DNA from: Runella sp.
GTDB lineage: Bacteria > Bacteroidota > Bacteroidia > Cytophagales > Spirosomataceae
DNA: 33,539 nucleotides
Direction of reading: 5' to 3'
NCBI RefSeq assembly: GCF_027484545.1
Contig: NZ_JAIXST010000249.1
Coordinates: forward strand, 1 to 33,539
A program made the translations under genes and the position numbers. The notes beneath the pieces are model-generated. The model was not told the origin of the DNA. It worked only from the letters and a program-made list of their open reading frames with translations, and ran no database searches. This document shows, one piece after another, positions 25,270 through 33,303 of this stretch (positions within the stretch are counted from its first letter, which is position 1; each line of letters opens with the position of its first letter).

Positions 25270-26398
25270 GGTCGAGTAAATCTACGCCTAATTTCTGCAT
25301 AAAGGACGGCAAAATGTCCATATCACGACCCTGTTCAAATAAATCGGCAAAAGTGAACTCCTCAGAGGTGCCGTCTTCTTTGTTGTAATGAAAAATGGTG
25401 TCGCCCGTTTTAAGCTGGTTTTTGAATACCTCCGACCATAAATAAAACAGCACTTTGGATTTGAATACTTCCAATGAAATAACGCCCGCAACGGATTTGA
25501 CAAAAAAAGTACCCAATTGTTTGTCTTCGCTGCCCGTTACGTCCACGATCTGCTTGTTGACCTTCGCTATAAATACGCCCCAATTGTAGCGGTGCTGCTC
25601 AGAAACGATGATGGTGAACTCTTTTGCTTTATCGTAATCTATGGGGACGTATTCCCAATCCCACCGCCGCTTAAAGGCGCTGTCCATCGGAAACAGCGAT
25701 TGGTCGGAGGTGTTCATGGTGGCGTAGATGAAGAGATTGGGTGGAAGTTTAATCTCGCTCTTCAATCCCTTCAATTCCAAATGTTTTGCCAAATCCGCCT
25801 CGGCATCTATTTCGTATTCGGAGTAGCCCGCGTCATTACGGTCTAAGCACTGAAACAGATCTCCGAAGATTTGGGCGCAATTGCCCCGATTGATCTCTTC
25901 AATAATGAGCAGATACCGCTTGCCGGGGTTTTGGCAAGCATTTACGTACACATTTGTAAAGGTTTGAGGCGCGTACCGATACGTAATTTCCTCCTTACCG
26001 TTTTCTTCATTTTTGACTACCACCGGTTTATACCCACCCACAAACGACTGATAATCAATATCTGGATGAAACGTAGTACGAACCACTTCAAATCCGTAGT
26101 CTTCAATCAGTTTATTTACTTTGGTGGACTTGCCAGTACCTGGCGGGCCGTAGAAGATTTTTTGGAGAGGGAAATCAGTCAAGAAATCAAAGAATATCTG
26201 TTCTGTTATAAAAGGATGTTTTTTATCTAACGTGTCTGTAAATACAATTTGATAAGCTTCTTTACATCCGATTTTTAAAGTATTCATTATTTGATTTATT
26301 GAAGATGTCAGTTCTTGTGATTTGCTCTGTAGTTGTTTAAGAGAATTGAAAACATCTATTGTTTCTGTATCTGGGCTTTTAAGTAAAAAATCTATCAA
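25253..26398 (-). CDS. McrB-like AAA+ motor subunit, probably 5'-truncated
   Basis: Read from a TTG at 26398 this is 381 residues, shorter than usual McrB proteins. Walker A is GPPGTGKST (84-92), Walker B LLIIEEINRG, and the sensor region FIYATMNTSDQSLFPMDSAFKRRW holds the McrB signature (about 216-240). An internal ATG at 26287 is the first ATG. The frame stays open and protein-like upstream of 26398 without any ATG or GTG until 26659, next to unrelated gene remnants. The N-terminal target-recognition part therefore appears to have been cut off by a rearrangement. The motor core is intact and could still be made from the TTG or the ATG. It overlaps the McrC gene. Confidence 0.82.
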   Translation of the reverse strand: MIDFLLKSPDTETIDVFNSLKQLQSKSQELTSSINQIMNTLKIGCKEAYQIVFTDTLDKKHPFITEQIFFDFLTDFPLQKIFYGPPGTGKSTKVNKLIEDYGFEVVRTTFHPDIDYQSFVGGYKPVVVKNEENGKEEITYRYAPQTFTNVYVNACQNPGKRYLLIIEEINRGNCAQIFGDLFQCLDRNDAGYSEYEIDAEADLAKHLELKGLKSEIKLPPNLFIYATMNTSDQSLFPMDSAFKRRWDWEYVPIDYDKAKEFTIIVSEQHRYNWGVFIAKVNKQIVDVTGSEDKQLGTFFVKSVAGVISLEVFKSKVLFYLWSEVFKNQLKTGDTIFHYNKEDGTSEEFTFADLFEQGRDMDILPSFMQKLGVDLLDHVAAV

Positions 26399-26625
26399 TG
26401 GAGATTTGTTACCTGCATATATTTGATTAAGCTCATATTGGGCAATTAAACTTAGAGTGCTTCCAAACAGTATGGATGCTTGGGAGTAGAGTCCCCTGCT
26501 TCTATTTTCGCTTCCAATCCAAAATAGTGAATGTTTTCTTGGAGTGATATTTGACAGGGAAACTTGTTTTTCTATGAGTAGTATAAACTGCTTATAATCA
26601 ACTTTGTAAAATGGCGTGAAAGTGT
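26399..26625 (-). pseudogene. Decapitated 5' part of the McrB-like gene
   Basis: In the same minus-strand frame as the McrB-like gene, translation continues upstream from 26398 through about 75 protein-like codons (e.g. FTPFYKVDYKQFILLIEKQ, SLFWIGSENRSRGLYSQ, AQYELNQIYAGNK). No stop and no ATG/GTG occurs until a TGA at 26660-26662. The aromatic and charged pattern resembles real coding sequence. Around 26620-26632 the opposite strand turns into the tail of a different gene, which marks a recombination junction. Confidence 0.6.
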
Positions 26626-26631
26626 ACCCGT

Positions 26632-26772
26632 GGGCAAATGGGAAATTTGGCAGATCTTGTCATTGCCATTGACTCGGGCCATTATGGCCGGGTGGAAGAT
26701 GCTCACATGACGATCTGCCATTTGATCTGTTATGCTTTTATGGAAGAAGTCAGCTTGAGTTTGCCTTCCTAA
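26632..26772 (+). pseudogene. 3' remnant of a SIS-domain phosphosugar isomerase (GmhA-like)
   Basis: The plus frame reads GQMGNLADLVIAIDSGHYGR and then VEDAHMTICHLICYAF before a TAA at 26770. This is the last helix-strand-helix of SIS-family phosphoheptose isomerase-type proteins (typical pattern GKM..LADLVI...RVEDAHM.I.H). The rest of the gene is missing, and the frame upstream of 26632 hits a stop at 26617. The fragment sits 30 bp before the MFS gene on the same strand, so it was probably part of the same sugar operon. Confidence 0.68.
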
Positions 26773-26802
26773 TGGATCATCGTCCTGATTTCTGTACTTA
26801 TC

Positions 26803-28024
26803 ATGCATCAACCTTCCGTTAAACGTTTGCTTAGTGTACCCGTTCTAGTAGCTGCCTTAGGCTATTTTGTCGATATATATGACCTACTCTTATTTGGCAT
26901 CGTTCGTATCCCGAGTTTACGCGACTTAAATGGATGCCCAGGTTTCTTCAGTTGGCGCTTCCATTCTCAACTGGCAGATGACAGGTTTGCTATTCGGCGG
27001 CATTCTCTGGGGTATGCTTGGCGACAAAAAGGGGCGATTATCCGTCTTATTTGGTTCAATACTTACCTACTCGCTGGCCAACATCAGCTGTGGTTTGGTT
27101 GAAGAGGTGGGTACTTACAAATTGCTACGCTTTATAGCCGGTGTGGGCTTAGCTGGCGAATTAGGCGCCGGAATTACGCTAGTGTCTGAAATCCTGCCAA
27201 AACAGCTTAGAGCGCTGGGTACATCATTGGTAGCTGGTATTGGATTACTGGGGGCTGTTGTCGCCTACTTTACAGCCGAATACGTAACCTGGCGTACCGC
27301 TTATTTCGTTGGAGGAGGCCTGGGTGTAAGCCTGCTAGTGATGCGGGTTGGCGTCTTTGAATCCAATACCTTTCAGCAGTTACAACAACAGAAACATGTG
27401 AAACGGGGAAGTTTTATTTCCCTATTTACCAATATGGACCGGTTGGGTCGGTATTTGGCGTGCATTGGGATTGGCTTTCCTACCTGGTTTGTGATCGGTA
27501 TCCTAACCACCTTCAGCAATGAGTTTGGTCAGGCCAAGGGTATCGTAGGCGAGATTCAACCAGGCTTAGCCATTATGTGGTGCTACGTCGGGTTAGCCTT
27601 GGGGGACTTTGCCAGTGGGTTGATCAGTCACCAGCTACGATCTCGCAGGAAAGCCGTCCTGTTGTTGATGCTCGTAGCCTTGGTCGGGTGTATCCTATAT
27701 TTATTTATCCCTGTTCAATACGCCCGTAGTTTTTATGGCCTATGCCTGATGATGGGCGTCGGCATAGGGTATTGGGCACTGTTTGTGACTATTGCGGCTG
27801 AGCAGTTCGGTACCAACCTGCGGGCAACAGTCACCACGACCGTTCCGAATATGGTACGGGGAAGTGTCGTAGGTATGACGGCTTTGTATGGCGCACTAAA
27901 GTTGCCCTATGGTATCCTTCAGGCCGGGGCTTGGGTTGGTCTCCTATGTTTTATAGTTGGTTTTACATCGATTCTGGTTATTTCAGAAAGTCATAACCGG
28001 GAACTGGATTTCTTGGAAAAGTAA
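26803..28024 (+). pseudogene. MFS transporter gene with a single-base frameshift
   Basis: Two frames together encode one sugar-type MFS transporter. Frame 1 from ATG 26803 gives MHQPSVKRLLSVPVLVAALG and the first membrane helix with YFVDIYDLLLFGIVRIPSLRDL. The continuation (DAQVSSVGASILNWQMTG, then GGILWGMLGDKKGRLSVLFG, the MFS loop 2-3 motif) is in the +1 frame from about 26930 to 28024. One extra A in the TTAAATGG tract at 26926-26933 explains the shift. The second part carries about ten further helices and ends ESHNRELDFLEK. Without correction only a truncated, probably inactive protein would start at 26930. A sequencing error cannot be excluded. Confidence 0.82.
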
Positions 28025-28055
28025 CGAATCACTTAAACAATAAACGGACGAAACA

Positions 28056-28919
28056 ATGAATTTTTTTCTTACTTTATTAACCCTCCTGACGGGTGTATGG
28101 TCAACTAGACTTCCCGTCGAAACGCCACCTCCCAAACCTTTATACACCTTTCCCATCGGTATTCAGGCCTATACCTACCGCCACAGTATGGCTAGAGATG
28201 TTGCAGCCACGCTGGATACGATTCAAGCTTTAGGGGTAACCGAGATGGAAGGAGAGATCCCTGCCGGTCTAACCGCTGATATGTATAAGTCGATGCTGGC
28301 TCAACGCCATATTCGACTGGTATCAACCGGGACCAGTTATACGCAACTCATTAATGAGCCTCAATCGGTGATTCAACAGGCGAAAGCGTTGGGCGTTTCA
28401 TTTGTGATGGTACCCGTTATACCTCACCCAAAAGGACAGTTCACCTTGGAAATTGCCCAAAAAGCTGCGATCGATTTCAATCGAGCGGGTAAGGCATTAA
28501 AAGAGGCCGGGCTCACCCTGTGTTATCACAATCATGGATTTGAGTTTCAGCCATTTGAACGAGGTACTTTGTTTGACTATCTCCTGCAGCATACCGATCC
28601 AGACTATGTTTCGTTTGAGATGGATCTTCTCTGGACGGTGCATCCTGGTCAGGACCCAGTGACCTTACTCCACCGGTATGGTAACCGGTTCAAGTTGATT
28701 CATTTGAAAGATTTGCGTCAGGGCGTAATCGGAAACTTGAGCGGCAGTACAGAGCTAACCAATGATGTAGCACTGGGGACGGGTCAGGTCAACTTGGTTG
28801 AAGTACTACGGGCCGCCAAAAAAGCGGGTGTGCAACATTATTTCATTGAAGACGAAAGCCCCATCTATTCTAAACAAGTTCCCAAAAGCATTGTCTATTT
28901 AAAAAGCCTAAAAGAATAA
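28056..28919 (+). CDS. Exported xylose-isomerase-like TIM-barrel sugar (phosphate) isomerase/epimerase
   Basis: A 287-residue protein with a short signal-like N-terminus (1-16). The AP_endonuc_2/xylose-isomerase-like barrel shows IGIQAYTYRHSM, LCYHNHGFEFQPF (metal-site His), FEMDLLWTVHPGQDP (Glu, Asp, His), FKLIHLKDLRQG and a terminal YFIEDESP Glu. Such proteins often act on oxidised or keto sugars, and related barrels are known to work with GMC-type 3-dehydrogenases of glycosides in Bacteroidota. It is intact although flanked by broken genes, with the MFS gene 31 bp upstream on the same strand. Confidence 0.88.
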   Translation: MNFFLTLLTLLTGVWSTRLPVETPPPKPLYTFPIGIQAYTYRHSMARDVAATLDTIQALGVTEMEGEIPAGLTADMYKSMLAQRHIRLVSTGTSYTQLINEPQSVIQQAKALGVSFVMVPVIPHPKGQFTLEIAQKAAIDFNRAGKALKEAGLTLCYHNHGFEFQPFERGTLFDYLLQHTDPDYVSFEMDLLWTVHPGQDPVTLLHRYGNRFKLIHLKDLRQGVIGNLSGSTELTNDVALGTGQVNLVEVLRAAKKAGVQHYFIEDESPIYSKQVPKSIVYLKSLKE

Positions 28920-28951
28920 AGTTCAGATGGCTTGCGAACTGAACCATTTGA

Positions 28952-29179
28952 ATGAAGAATCCGATGAATAGACGTACAGCGGTTAAAGCGCTTATCATAG
29001 CCAGTAATGGGTTGATTGAATGGCCTCAATGGGCTAATGTCAGGCTAATTCAAACCATTCGAAAGCCTCAATCTTACCTATCGCTGGGGCAGCGTGAAAT
29101 CTTGGCCAATATGGCTGAAACTATTATTCCGACAACCGAGACGGGTAAGCCTATTATCGCAGTTATCACAATCAAGTGA
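28952..29179 (+). pseudogene. Truncated gluconate 2-dehydrogenase subunit 3-like gene
   Basis: An N-terminal twin-arginine start (MNRRTAVKALI, ATG at 28964 or 28952) and a segment SLGQREILANMAETIIPTTE match the start of the intact subunit at 29711 (SLSEEDTLAEIVETIIPETS). Homology stops abruptly after TGKP, about residue 66, where ~180 residues would be normal. The next 60 bp contain stop codons in the shifted frames. It is a broken paralogue of the downstream gene. Confidence 0.75.
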
Positions 29180-29289
29180 TTCAATTCATAAAGAATTTGG
29201 CTCAACCCTGAAAATAGACTGATGCCCCGAAATGCGTATTTTTGTATTCAAAAACAAAGCTATGCAAATACGCTCTCAATATGATGAGT

Positions 29290-29604
29290 TTGCCCGAACC
29301 TCCCGATGGAATTTTAACCATGAGCGATCGTATTGCGTTTTCAACGATGTATGCACTCAAACAAAAAGGAGTAAAAATACCTGAGGATGTGGCCTTGGTA
29401 AGTTTCAACAACGAACCCACCTGTATTTATCTTTCGCCATCGTTAACCAGTGTCAATCAGGCAATTCAGGAAATGGGAGCGCAGGCTGTAAGGTTGCTTA
29501 TTAAACAATTAGAATCAGAACATGATACACCTGAGACAGTTATCCTAAATACGCAGTTGATGGTGCGTGAGTCTTCGATGCTGTCGAAGAAAAAAGTGGG
29601 ATGA
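29290..29604 (+). pseudogene. C-terminal remnant of a LacI-family regulator
   Basis: About 105 residues match the end of the LacI/PurR effector-binding domain (PPDGILTMSDRIAFSTMYAL, IPEDVALVSFNNEP, LSPSLTSVNQAIQEMGAQAV, then a terminal VRESS). The helix-turn-helix and the first two thirds are absent. The frame is open from 29242, but residues before ~29290 do not look like LacI and probably derive from a different piece. The upstream sequence has a perfect TAnnTTTG element (29237-29244) in an AT-rich imperfect palindrome (29234-29273), so this may be a promoter left from another gene. Confidence 0.78.
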
Positions 29605-29710
29605 AATGTCCAATTTTTTATTTTATTTTGAATGGGTAATTAGAACCGACTGAATTACTTTATAAATAATACGACTAACCGAGAACAATTCACAGTTAAC
29701 GATACAAAAA

Positions 29711-30262
29711 ATGCAACGACGTTCCGCATTAAAGAACCTCACGATGGCCTTTGGTGGGCTGTTAAGTCTCCCAGGCTGGACCTCAGGCTGGACTCCCGAA
29801 TCCATTGGCTACTTTTCGAACCTGTCTCTCAGTGAAGAAGACACGTTGGCTGAAATCGTAGAAACGATTATTCCTGAAACATCCACTCCTGGGGCAAAAT
29901 CGCTCAAAGTACATCAGTTTGCCATGCGCATGATCAATGATTGCTACGGAGAAACCGCTCAAAAAGGACTGAAACAAGGCTTGGCAATTACCGACGATGC
30001 AGCCAAACAGGCCTACGGAAAAACATTCACAGCCATAGAACCCAAACAACGGCTGGATGTCCTTAAAAAGATGGCAGCATCTACCGAACCTTCGACCAAA
30101 CAGTTCGTGAATATGATCAAAGGACTGACGATTCAAGGGTACCAAAATTCTGAATACGTGATGGTCAACATTCAGAAATACAACATGGCACCGGGCTTTT
30201 ATCACGGATGTGTACCCATTGCAAAAGCGCCGATAAAAGCGGAGAAAAAAACAGATCGGTAA
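29711..30262 (+). CDS. Gluconate 2-dehydrogenase subunit 3-family protein, Tat-exported
   Basis: A 183-residue protein. A twin-arginine signal (MQRRSALKNLTMAFGG) precedes the subunit 3 domain: LSLSEEDTLAEIVETIIPET (about 37-56), HQFAMRMINDCY, and a terminal GYQNSEYVMVNIQ then YNMAPGFYHGCVP. In GMC-type sugar dehydrogenases this small subunit carries the only Tat signal and exports the signal-less FAD subunit as a hitchhiker. The GMC gene starts 53 bp downstream across a heptamer array. Confidence 0.92.
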   Translation: MQRRSALKNLTMAFGGLLSLPGWTSGWTPESIGYFSNLSLSEEDTLAEIVETIIPETSTPGAKSLKVHQFAMRMINDCYGETAQKGLKQGLAITDDAAKQAYGKTFTAIEPKQRLDVLKKMAASTEPSTKQFVNMIKGLTIQGYQNSEYVMVNIQKYNMAPGFYHGCVPIAKAPIKAEKKTDR

Positions 30263-30276
30263 AAAAGTATTAGCGG

Positions 30277-30311
30277 TAACTCCTTACTCAATACTTACTA
30301 CTCAATACTAA
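30277..30311. repeat. Heptamer-period degenerate tandem array (copy h)
   Basis: Five 7-mers of consensus NTACTNA: TAACTCC, TTACTCA, ATACTTA, CTACTCA, ATACTAA. It fills the gap between the subunit 3 stop and the GMC ATG at 30316. Confidence 0.78.
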
Positions 30312-30315
30312 CATT

Positions 30316-32034
30316 ATGTCTTATTTAAATATAGATTCCATCAAAGACCGCACGTTCGACGCCATCGTAATCGGCTCGGGCATTAGTGGTGGCTGGGCAG
30401 CTAAAGAACTGACCGGCAAAGGATTGCGCACACTCGTACTCGAACGCGGGCGTGATGTAAAACACGTCACTGATTATCCAACCACCATGAAAAATCCGTG
30501 GGAGTTTGACCACTTGGGACAAATGCCCAAAGCTGTCAAAGATGCCAATCCTATTGTTAGTAAATGTTATGCATTCAACGAAGATGCAGCGCATTTTTTC
30601 GTAAAAGACGCCGAGCATCCTTACGTTCAGGAAAAACCGTTTGACTGGATTCGGGGCTATCAGGTAGGCGGAAAATCGCTGCTGTGGGCGCGTCAGACGC
30701 AACGTTGGTCAAAATATGATTTTGAAGGCCCCGCCCGCGATGGTTTTGCGGTAGAGTGGCCCATCAGTTATGACGAAATTGCACCTTGGTACAGTTACGT
30801 AGAAAAATTTGCGGGAATCTCAGGAAACAAAGACGGATTACCGCAACTGCCCGACGGAGAATTTTTGCCGCCACATGAGCAATCGTGCGTGGAAAAATAC
30901 TTCAGTCAGCAAATGGCAAAGCACTACAACGGTGCCCGTCCTATTATTATCGGTCGGTGTGCGCACTTGACCAAGCCCAACCAAATTCACTACGACCAAG
31001 GACGCGCGCAGTGCCAAAACCGTGCATTGTGTCAACGCGGCTGTCCTTATGGCGGCTATTTCAGCAGCAATGCCTCCACCATCCCTTGGGCGCAGCGCAG
31101 CGGCAAAATGACTTTGAAGCCCGATTCAGTGGTTCATTCCATTATTTTTGATGACAAATTGAACAAAGCGACGGGCGTACGGGTCATTGATGCCAAAACC
31201 AAAGAAGCGACCGAATACTACGCAAAGATTATTTTTGTGAACGCAGCCGCGTTGAATACCAACCTGATTCTGCTGAATTCAAAATCCAACCGTTTCCAAA
31301 ACGGACTGGGCAACGACAGCGGCGTATTGGGTAAATACGTAGCTTTCCACAACTACCGCACGAGTATTTCGGGTGAGTATGACGGCTATTTGGATACGAC
31401 CACCGAAGGTATCCGCCCCAACAGCAGTTACATTCCCCGTTTCCGTAACGTATTCAAACAGGAAACCGACTTTTTACGTGGCTACGCGGCAGGTTTCGGT
31501 GCTGACCGTGTGACCTACAACGACCGCTCGGGCATGGGCGACGAGTTGAAAAACGGCCTGACCCAAAAGAAATACGGCAATTGGCGGGTGGGCTCGCACA
31601 TCATGGGCGAAACCATTCCAAAAGAAAGCAATTACGTGGCGCTTGATTCCCAATTGACTGACCCTTGGGGAATTCCACAGTTGAAAATTTCGGTCAGCTA
31701 CGACGAGAACGACGAGAAAATGGTCAAAGATTTTCACGACCAATTGACGGAGATGTTTACCAAAGCAGGGTTTACCAACATCAAAACCCATGACGTAACC
31801 AACAAAGCTCCGGGGCTTGATATTCACGAAATGGGTGGCTGTCGCATGGGCAAAGACCCTAAAACATCGATGCTGAATAATTTCAATCAACTTCACGCCT
31901 GTAAAAACGTGTTTGTGACCGATGGTGCCTGCATGACTTCAACCTCCACGCAAAATCCGTCATTGACATACATGGCACTCACTGCCCGCGCGACTGACTA
32001 CGCTGTGAAGCAATTGAAGGCGAAGAATTTGTAA
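30316..32034 (+). CDS. GMC-family FAD sugar/alcohol oxidoreductase (large subunit)
   Basis: A 572-residue protein. The N-terminal FAD dinucleotide motif is IGSGISGGWAAKEL (Gly20, 22, 25) with ERGR closing the Rossmann unit. GGKSLLWARQTQRW is the second GMC motif, and CQNRALCQRGCPYGGYF is a cysteine-rich segment (about 232-250) typical of the gluconate/glucoside dehydrogenase branch. The C-terminal domain has the catalytic His in DIHEMGGCRMG and the matching Asn in STQNPSLT. No signal peptide is present, consistent with export bound to the Tat subunit encoded upstream. It likely oxidises a sugar or glycoside in the periplasm and passes electrons to a cytochrome not encoded here. A terminator follows at 32083. 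Confidence 0.94.
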   Translation: MSYLNIDSIKDRTFDAIVIGSGISGGWAAKELTGKGLRTLVLERGRDVKHVTDYPTTMKNPWEFDHLGQMPKAVKDANPIVSKCYAFNEDAAHFFVKDAEHPYVQEKPFDWIRGYQVGGKSLLWARQTQRWSKYDFEGPARDGFAVEWPISYDEIAPWYSYVEKFAGISGNKDGLPQLPDGEFLPPHEQSCVEKYFSQQMAKHYNGARPIIIGRCAHLTKPNQIHYDQGRAQCQNRALCQRGCPYGGYFSSNASTIPWAQRSGKMTLKPDSVVHSIIFDDKLNKATGVRVIDAKTKEATEYYAKIIFVNAAALNTNLILLNSKSNRFQNGLGNDSGVLGKYVAFHNYRTSISGEYDGYLDTTTEGIRPNSSYIPRFRNVFKQETDFLRGYAAGFGADRVTYNDRSGMGDELKNGLTQKKYGNWRVGSHIMGETIPKESNYVALDSQLTDPWGIPQLKISVSYDENDEKMVKDFHDQLTEMFTKAGFTNIKTHDVTNKAPGLDIHEMGGCRMGKDPKTSMLNNFNQLHACKNVFVTDGACMTSTSTQNPSLTYMALTARATDYAVKQLKAKNL

Positions 32035-32082
32035 CGTATAGCGTTGGTCGAACAACCAACTAACAGTTAATCAATTATGAGT

Positions 32083-32115
32083 AAGGAACGGGGCTGAATC
32101 CCGTTCCTTTTTTTT
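32083..32115 (+). terminator. Intrinsic terminator after the GMC oxidoreductase gene
   Basis: Stem AAGGAACGGG (32083-32092) pairs perfectly with CCCGTTCCTT (32100-32109) around GCTGAAT, and a run of eight T (32108-32115) follows. Confidence 0.9.
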
Positions 32116-32125
32116 GTATTTTCAA

Positions 32126-33303
32126 CTAATTGTTAGGGTGATTGCATCAAGTGTTAAGTTGGTTTAACAGGGTTTTAAGGTAAGCATCGTCGCGAGCGGC
32201 TTTCTTTCGCTTACGAGCCAAACTCATTTCAGTCGGCTCTCGCTTTAAGAGAGCTAAACTCAATTTGCGAACTGTTGTCAGGTTGCGCGGAGCAAAGTCC
32301 TTCCGAACCCGGCAGGCATCCTCATCAAAAGTCACGTCCAGGTGCCAATGTAATTGATTCTCAATGCTCCAGTGATGGCGAATGTATTGACCCATATGAG
32401 CCGCAGTACAGCCCGATAAAGAACTGATATAGAACCGTTTATTTGCCTCAACTTTGTCCTTTATCCACCGTGTGGCCTCCACACAAACTACGCTTTTTAA
32501 GCCTGCCCAATCCTTAGCGACATCCAACATAGACAACTCATCACTCACCCAGACCACCCGCTTCTCACCCCGACCATGACCTAAATCGCGGCTCACATGA
32601 TTCGGTAAGCTAGGTCTTACTCGCTCAAAATGAGCGACTACCTGCTCATACAATCCATCCTGATTGGCTTTCAGCCCGATTACATAATCGGCTTTTTTAT
32701 CCTCCACAATCAACTTGGTGATGGTTTTCTGACACCCAATGGCATCTATGGTCACGACACTACCACTGATATTCAATGGGTTAATTACTTCTGGTATGGC
32801 TTTAATCTCGTTGGTCTTCTGGGCAATCTGTCTTTGTGCTAAGCACATCCGTGCGCCTTCAGCCCACACACTCACGATCTGGACATTCGCTTGTTTGCTG
32901 GGTTTGCTCCGCGTTCCCCGAAGCTGTTTTCCATCCACAATCAGGTGTTTGCCCGCTAACAAACCCACAATATTTTTTCCCCACTGAAACAAAACAGCGT
33001 CGAGTTGGTCGGGGTCAATAAGTCGGAAGACTCGATTTAGCGTGTCGTGCGAAGGAATACCGCAAGGCAGTTCCAAAAATTCTTTCAGAAGTGGATATTT
33101 ATCGACTGCATAGTCATGGACTTCTTCAAAGCCTTCACAATCAGCTAAATATCCACACAAAACAATCATGACAATGTCCGATAGGACGTGATAACAGCTT
33201 CCGTCCCGGCGAGGGTCGTCCAACTCAAAGAAAAATTCAGCTACATTCATTTCCCAAAGGTCGGGCTAACTTACCACTTCATGCAATTGCCCTAAGCAAT
33301 TAG
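32126..33303 (-). mobile_element. ISAs1-family insertion sequence
   Basis: About 1.18 kb with imperfect terminal inverted repeats. The left end 32126-32160 and the reverse complement of the right end 33268-33303 share CTAATTG, TTAGGG, ATTGCAT, AAGTG and TAAGTT in order, with four mismatches and one extra base. The strict ends could be the TTAGGG at 32133 and the CCCTAA at 33290-33295. No matching direct repeat flanks the element, so one flank seems to have changed after insertion. The single gene is the transposase on the minus strand. Confidence 0.82.
32147..33250 (-). CDS. ISAs1-family DDE transposase
   Basis: A 367-residue protein, full length for the family. The N-terminal DDE_Tnp_1-associated domain (FFFELDDPRRDGSCYHVLSD onwards) has the conserved GIPSHDTLNRVF. 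The catalytic triad is Asp106 (LIVDGKQLRG), Asp169 (VVTIDAIGCQ) and Glu297 (HHWSIENQLHWHLDV), with FDEDACRVR after it. The stop codon lies inside the left terminal repeat. All key residues are present, so it is probably active. Confidence 0.95.
   Translation of the reverse strand: MNVAEFFFELDDPRRDGSCYHVLSDIVMIVLCGYLADCEGFEEVHDYAVDKYPLLKEFLELPCGIPSHDTLNRVFRLIDPDQLDAVLFQWGKNIVGLLAGKHLIVDGKQLRGTRSKPSKQANVQIVSVWAEGARMCLAQRQIAQKTNEIKAIPEVINPLNISGSVVTIDAIGCQKTITKLIVEDKKADYVIGLKANQDGLYEQVVAHFERVRPSLPNHVSRDLGHGRGEKRVVWVSDELSMLDVAKDWAGLKSVVCVEATRWIKDKVEANKRFYISSLSGCTAAHMGQYIRHHWSIENQLHWHLDVTFDEDACRVRKDFAPRNLTTVRKLSLALLKREPTEMSLARKRKKAARDDAYLKTLLNQLNT

Noticed and set aside
26572-26811. A 79-codon minus-strand open frame over the McrB/SIS junction
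   Set aside because: It is antisense to the recognisable SIS-isomerase tail and spans the recombination junction; no family resemblance or signal was seen.
26803-27102. The 99-codon frame as a separate small membrane protein
   Set aside because: Its first ~42 residues are the first helix of the MFS transporter, and the rest is out-of-frame translation after the single-base shift.
32126-33303. CTAATTG/CAATTAG next to the IS ends as a target-site duplication
   Set aside because: The two copies are inverted, not direct, so they extend the terminal inverted repeat or reflect the AATT palindrome rather than a duplication.
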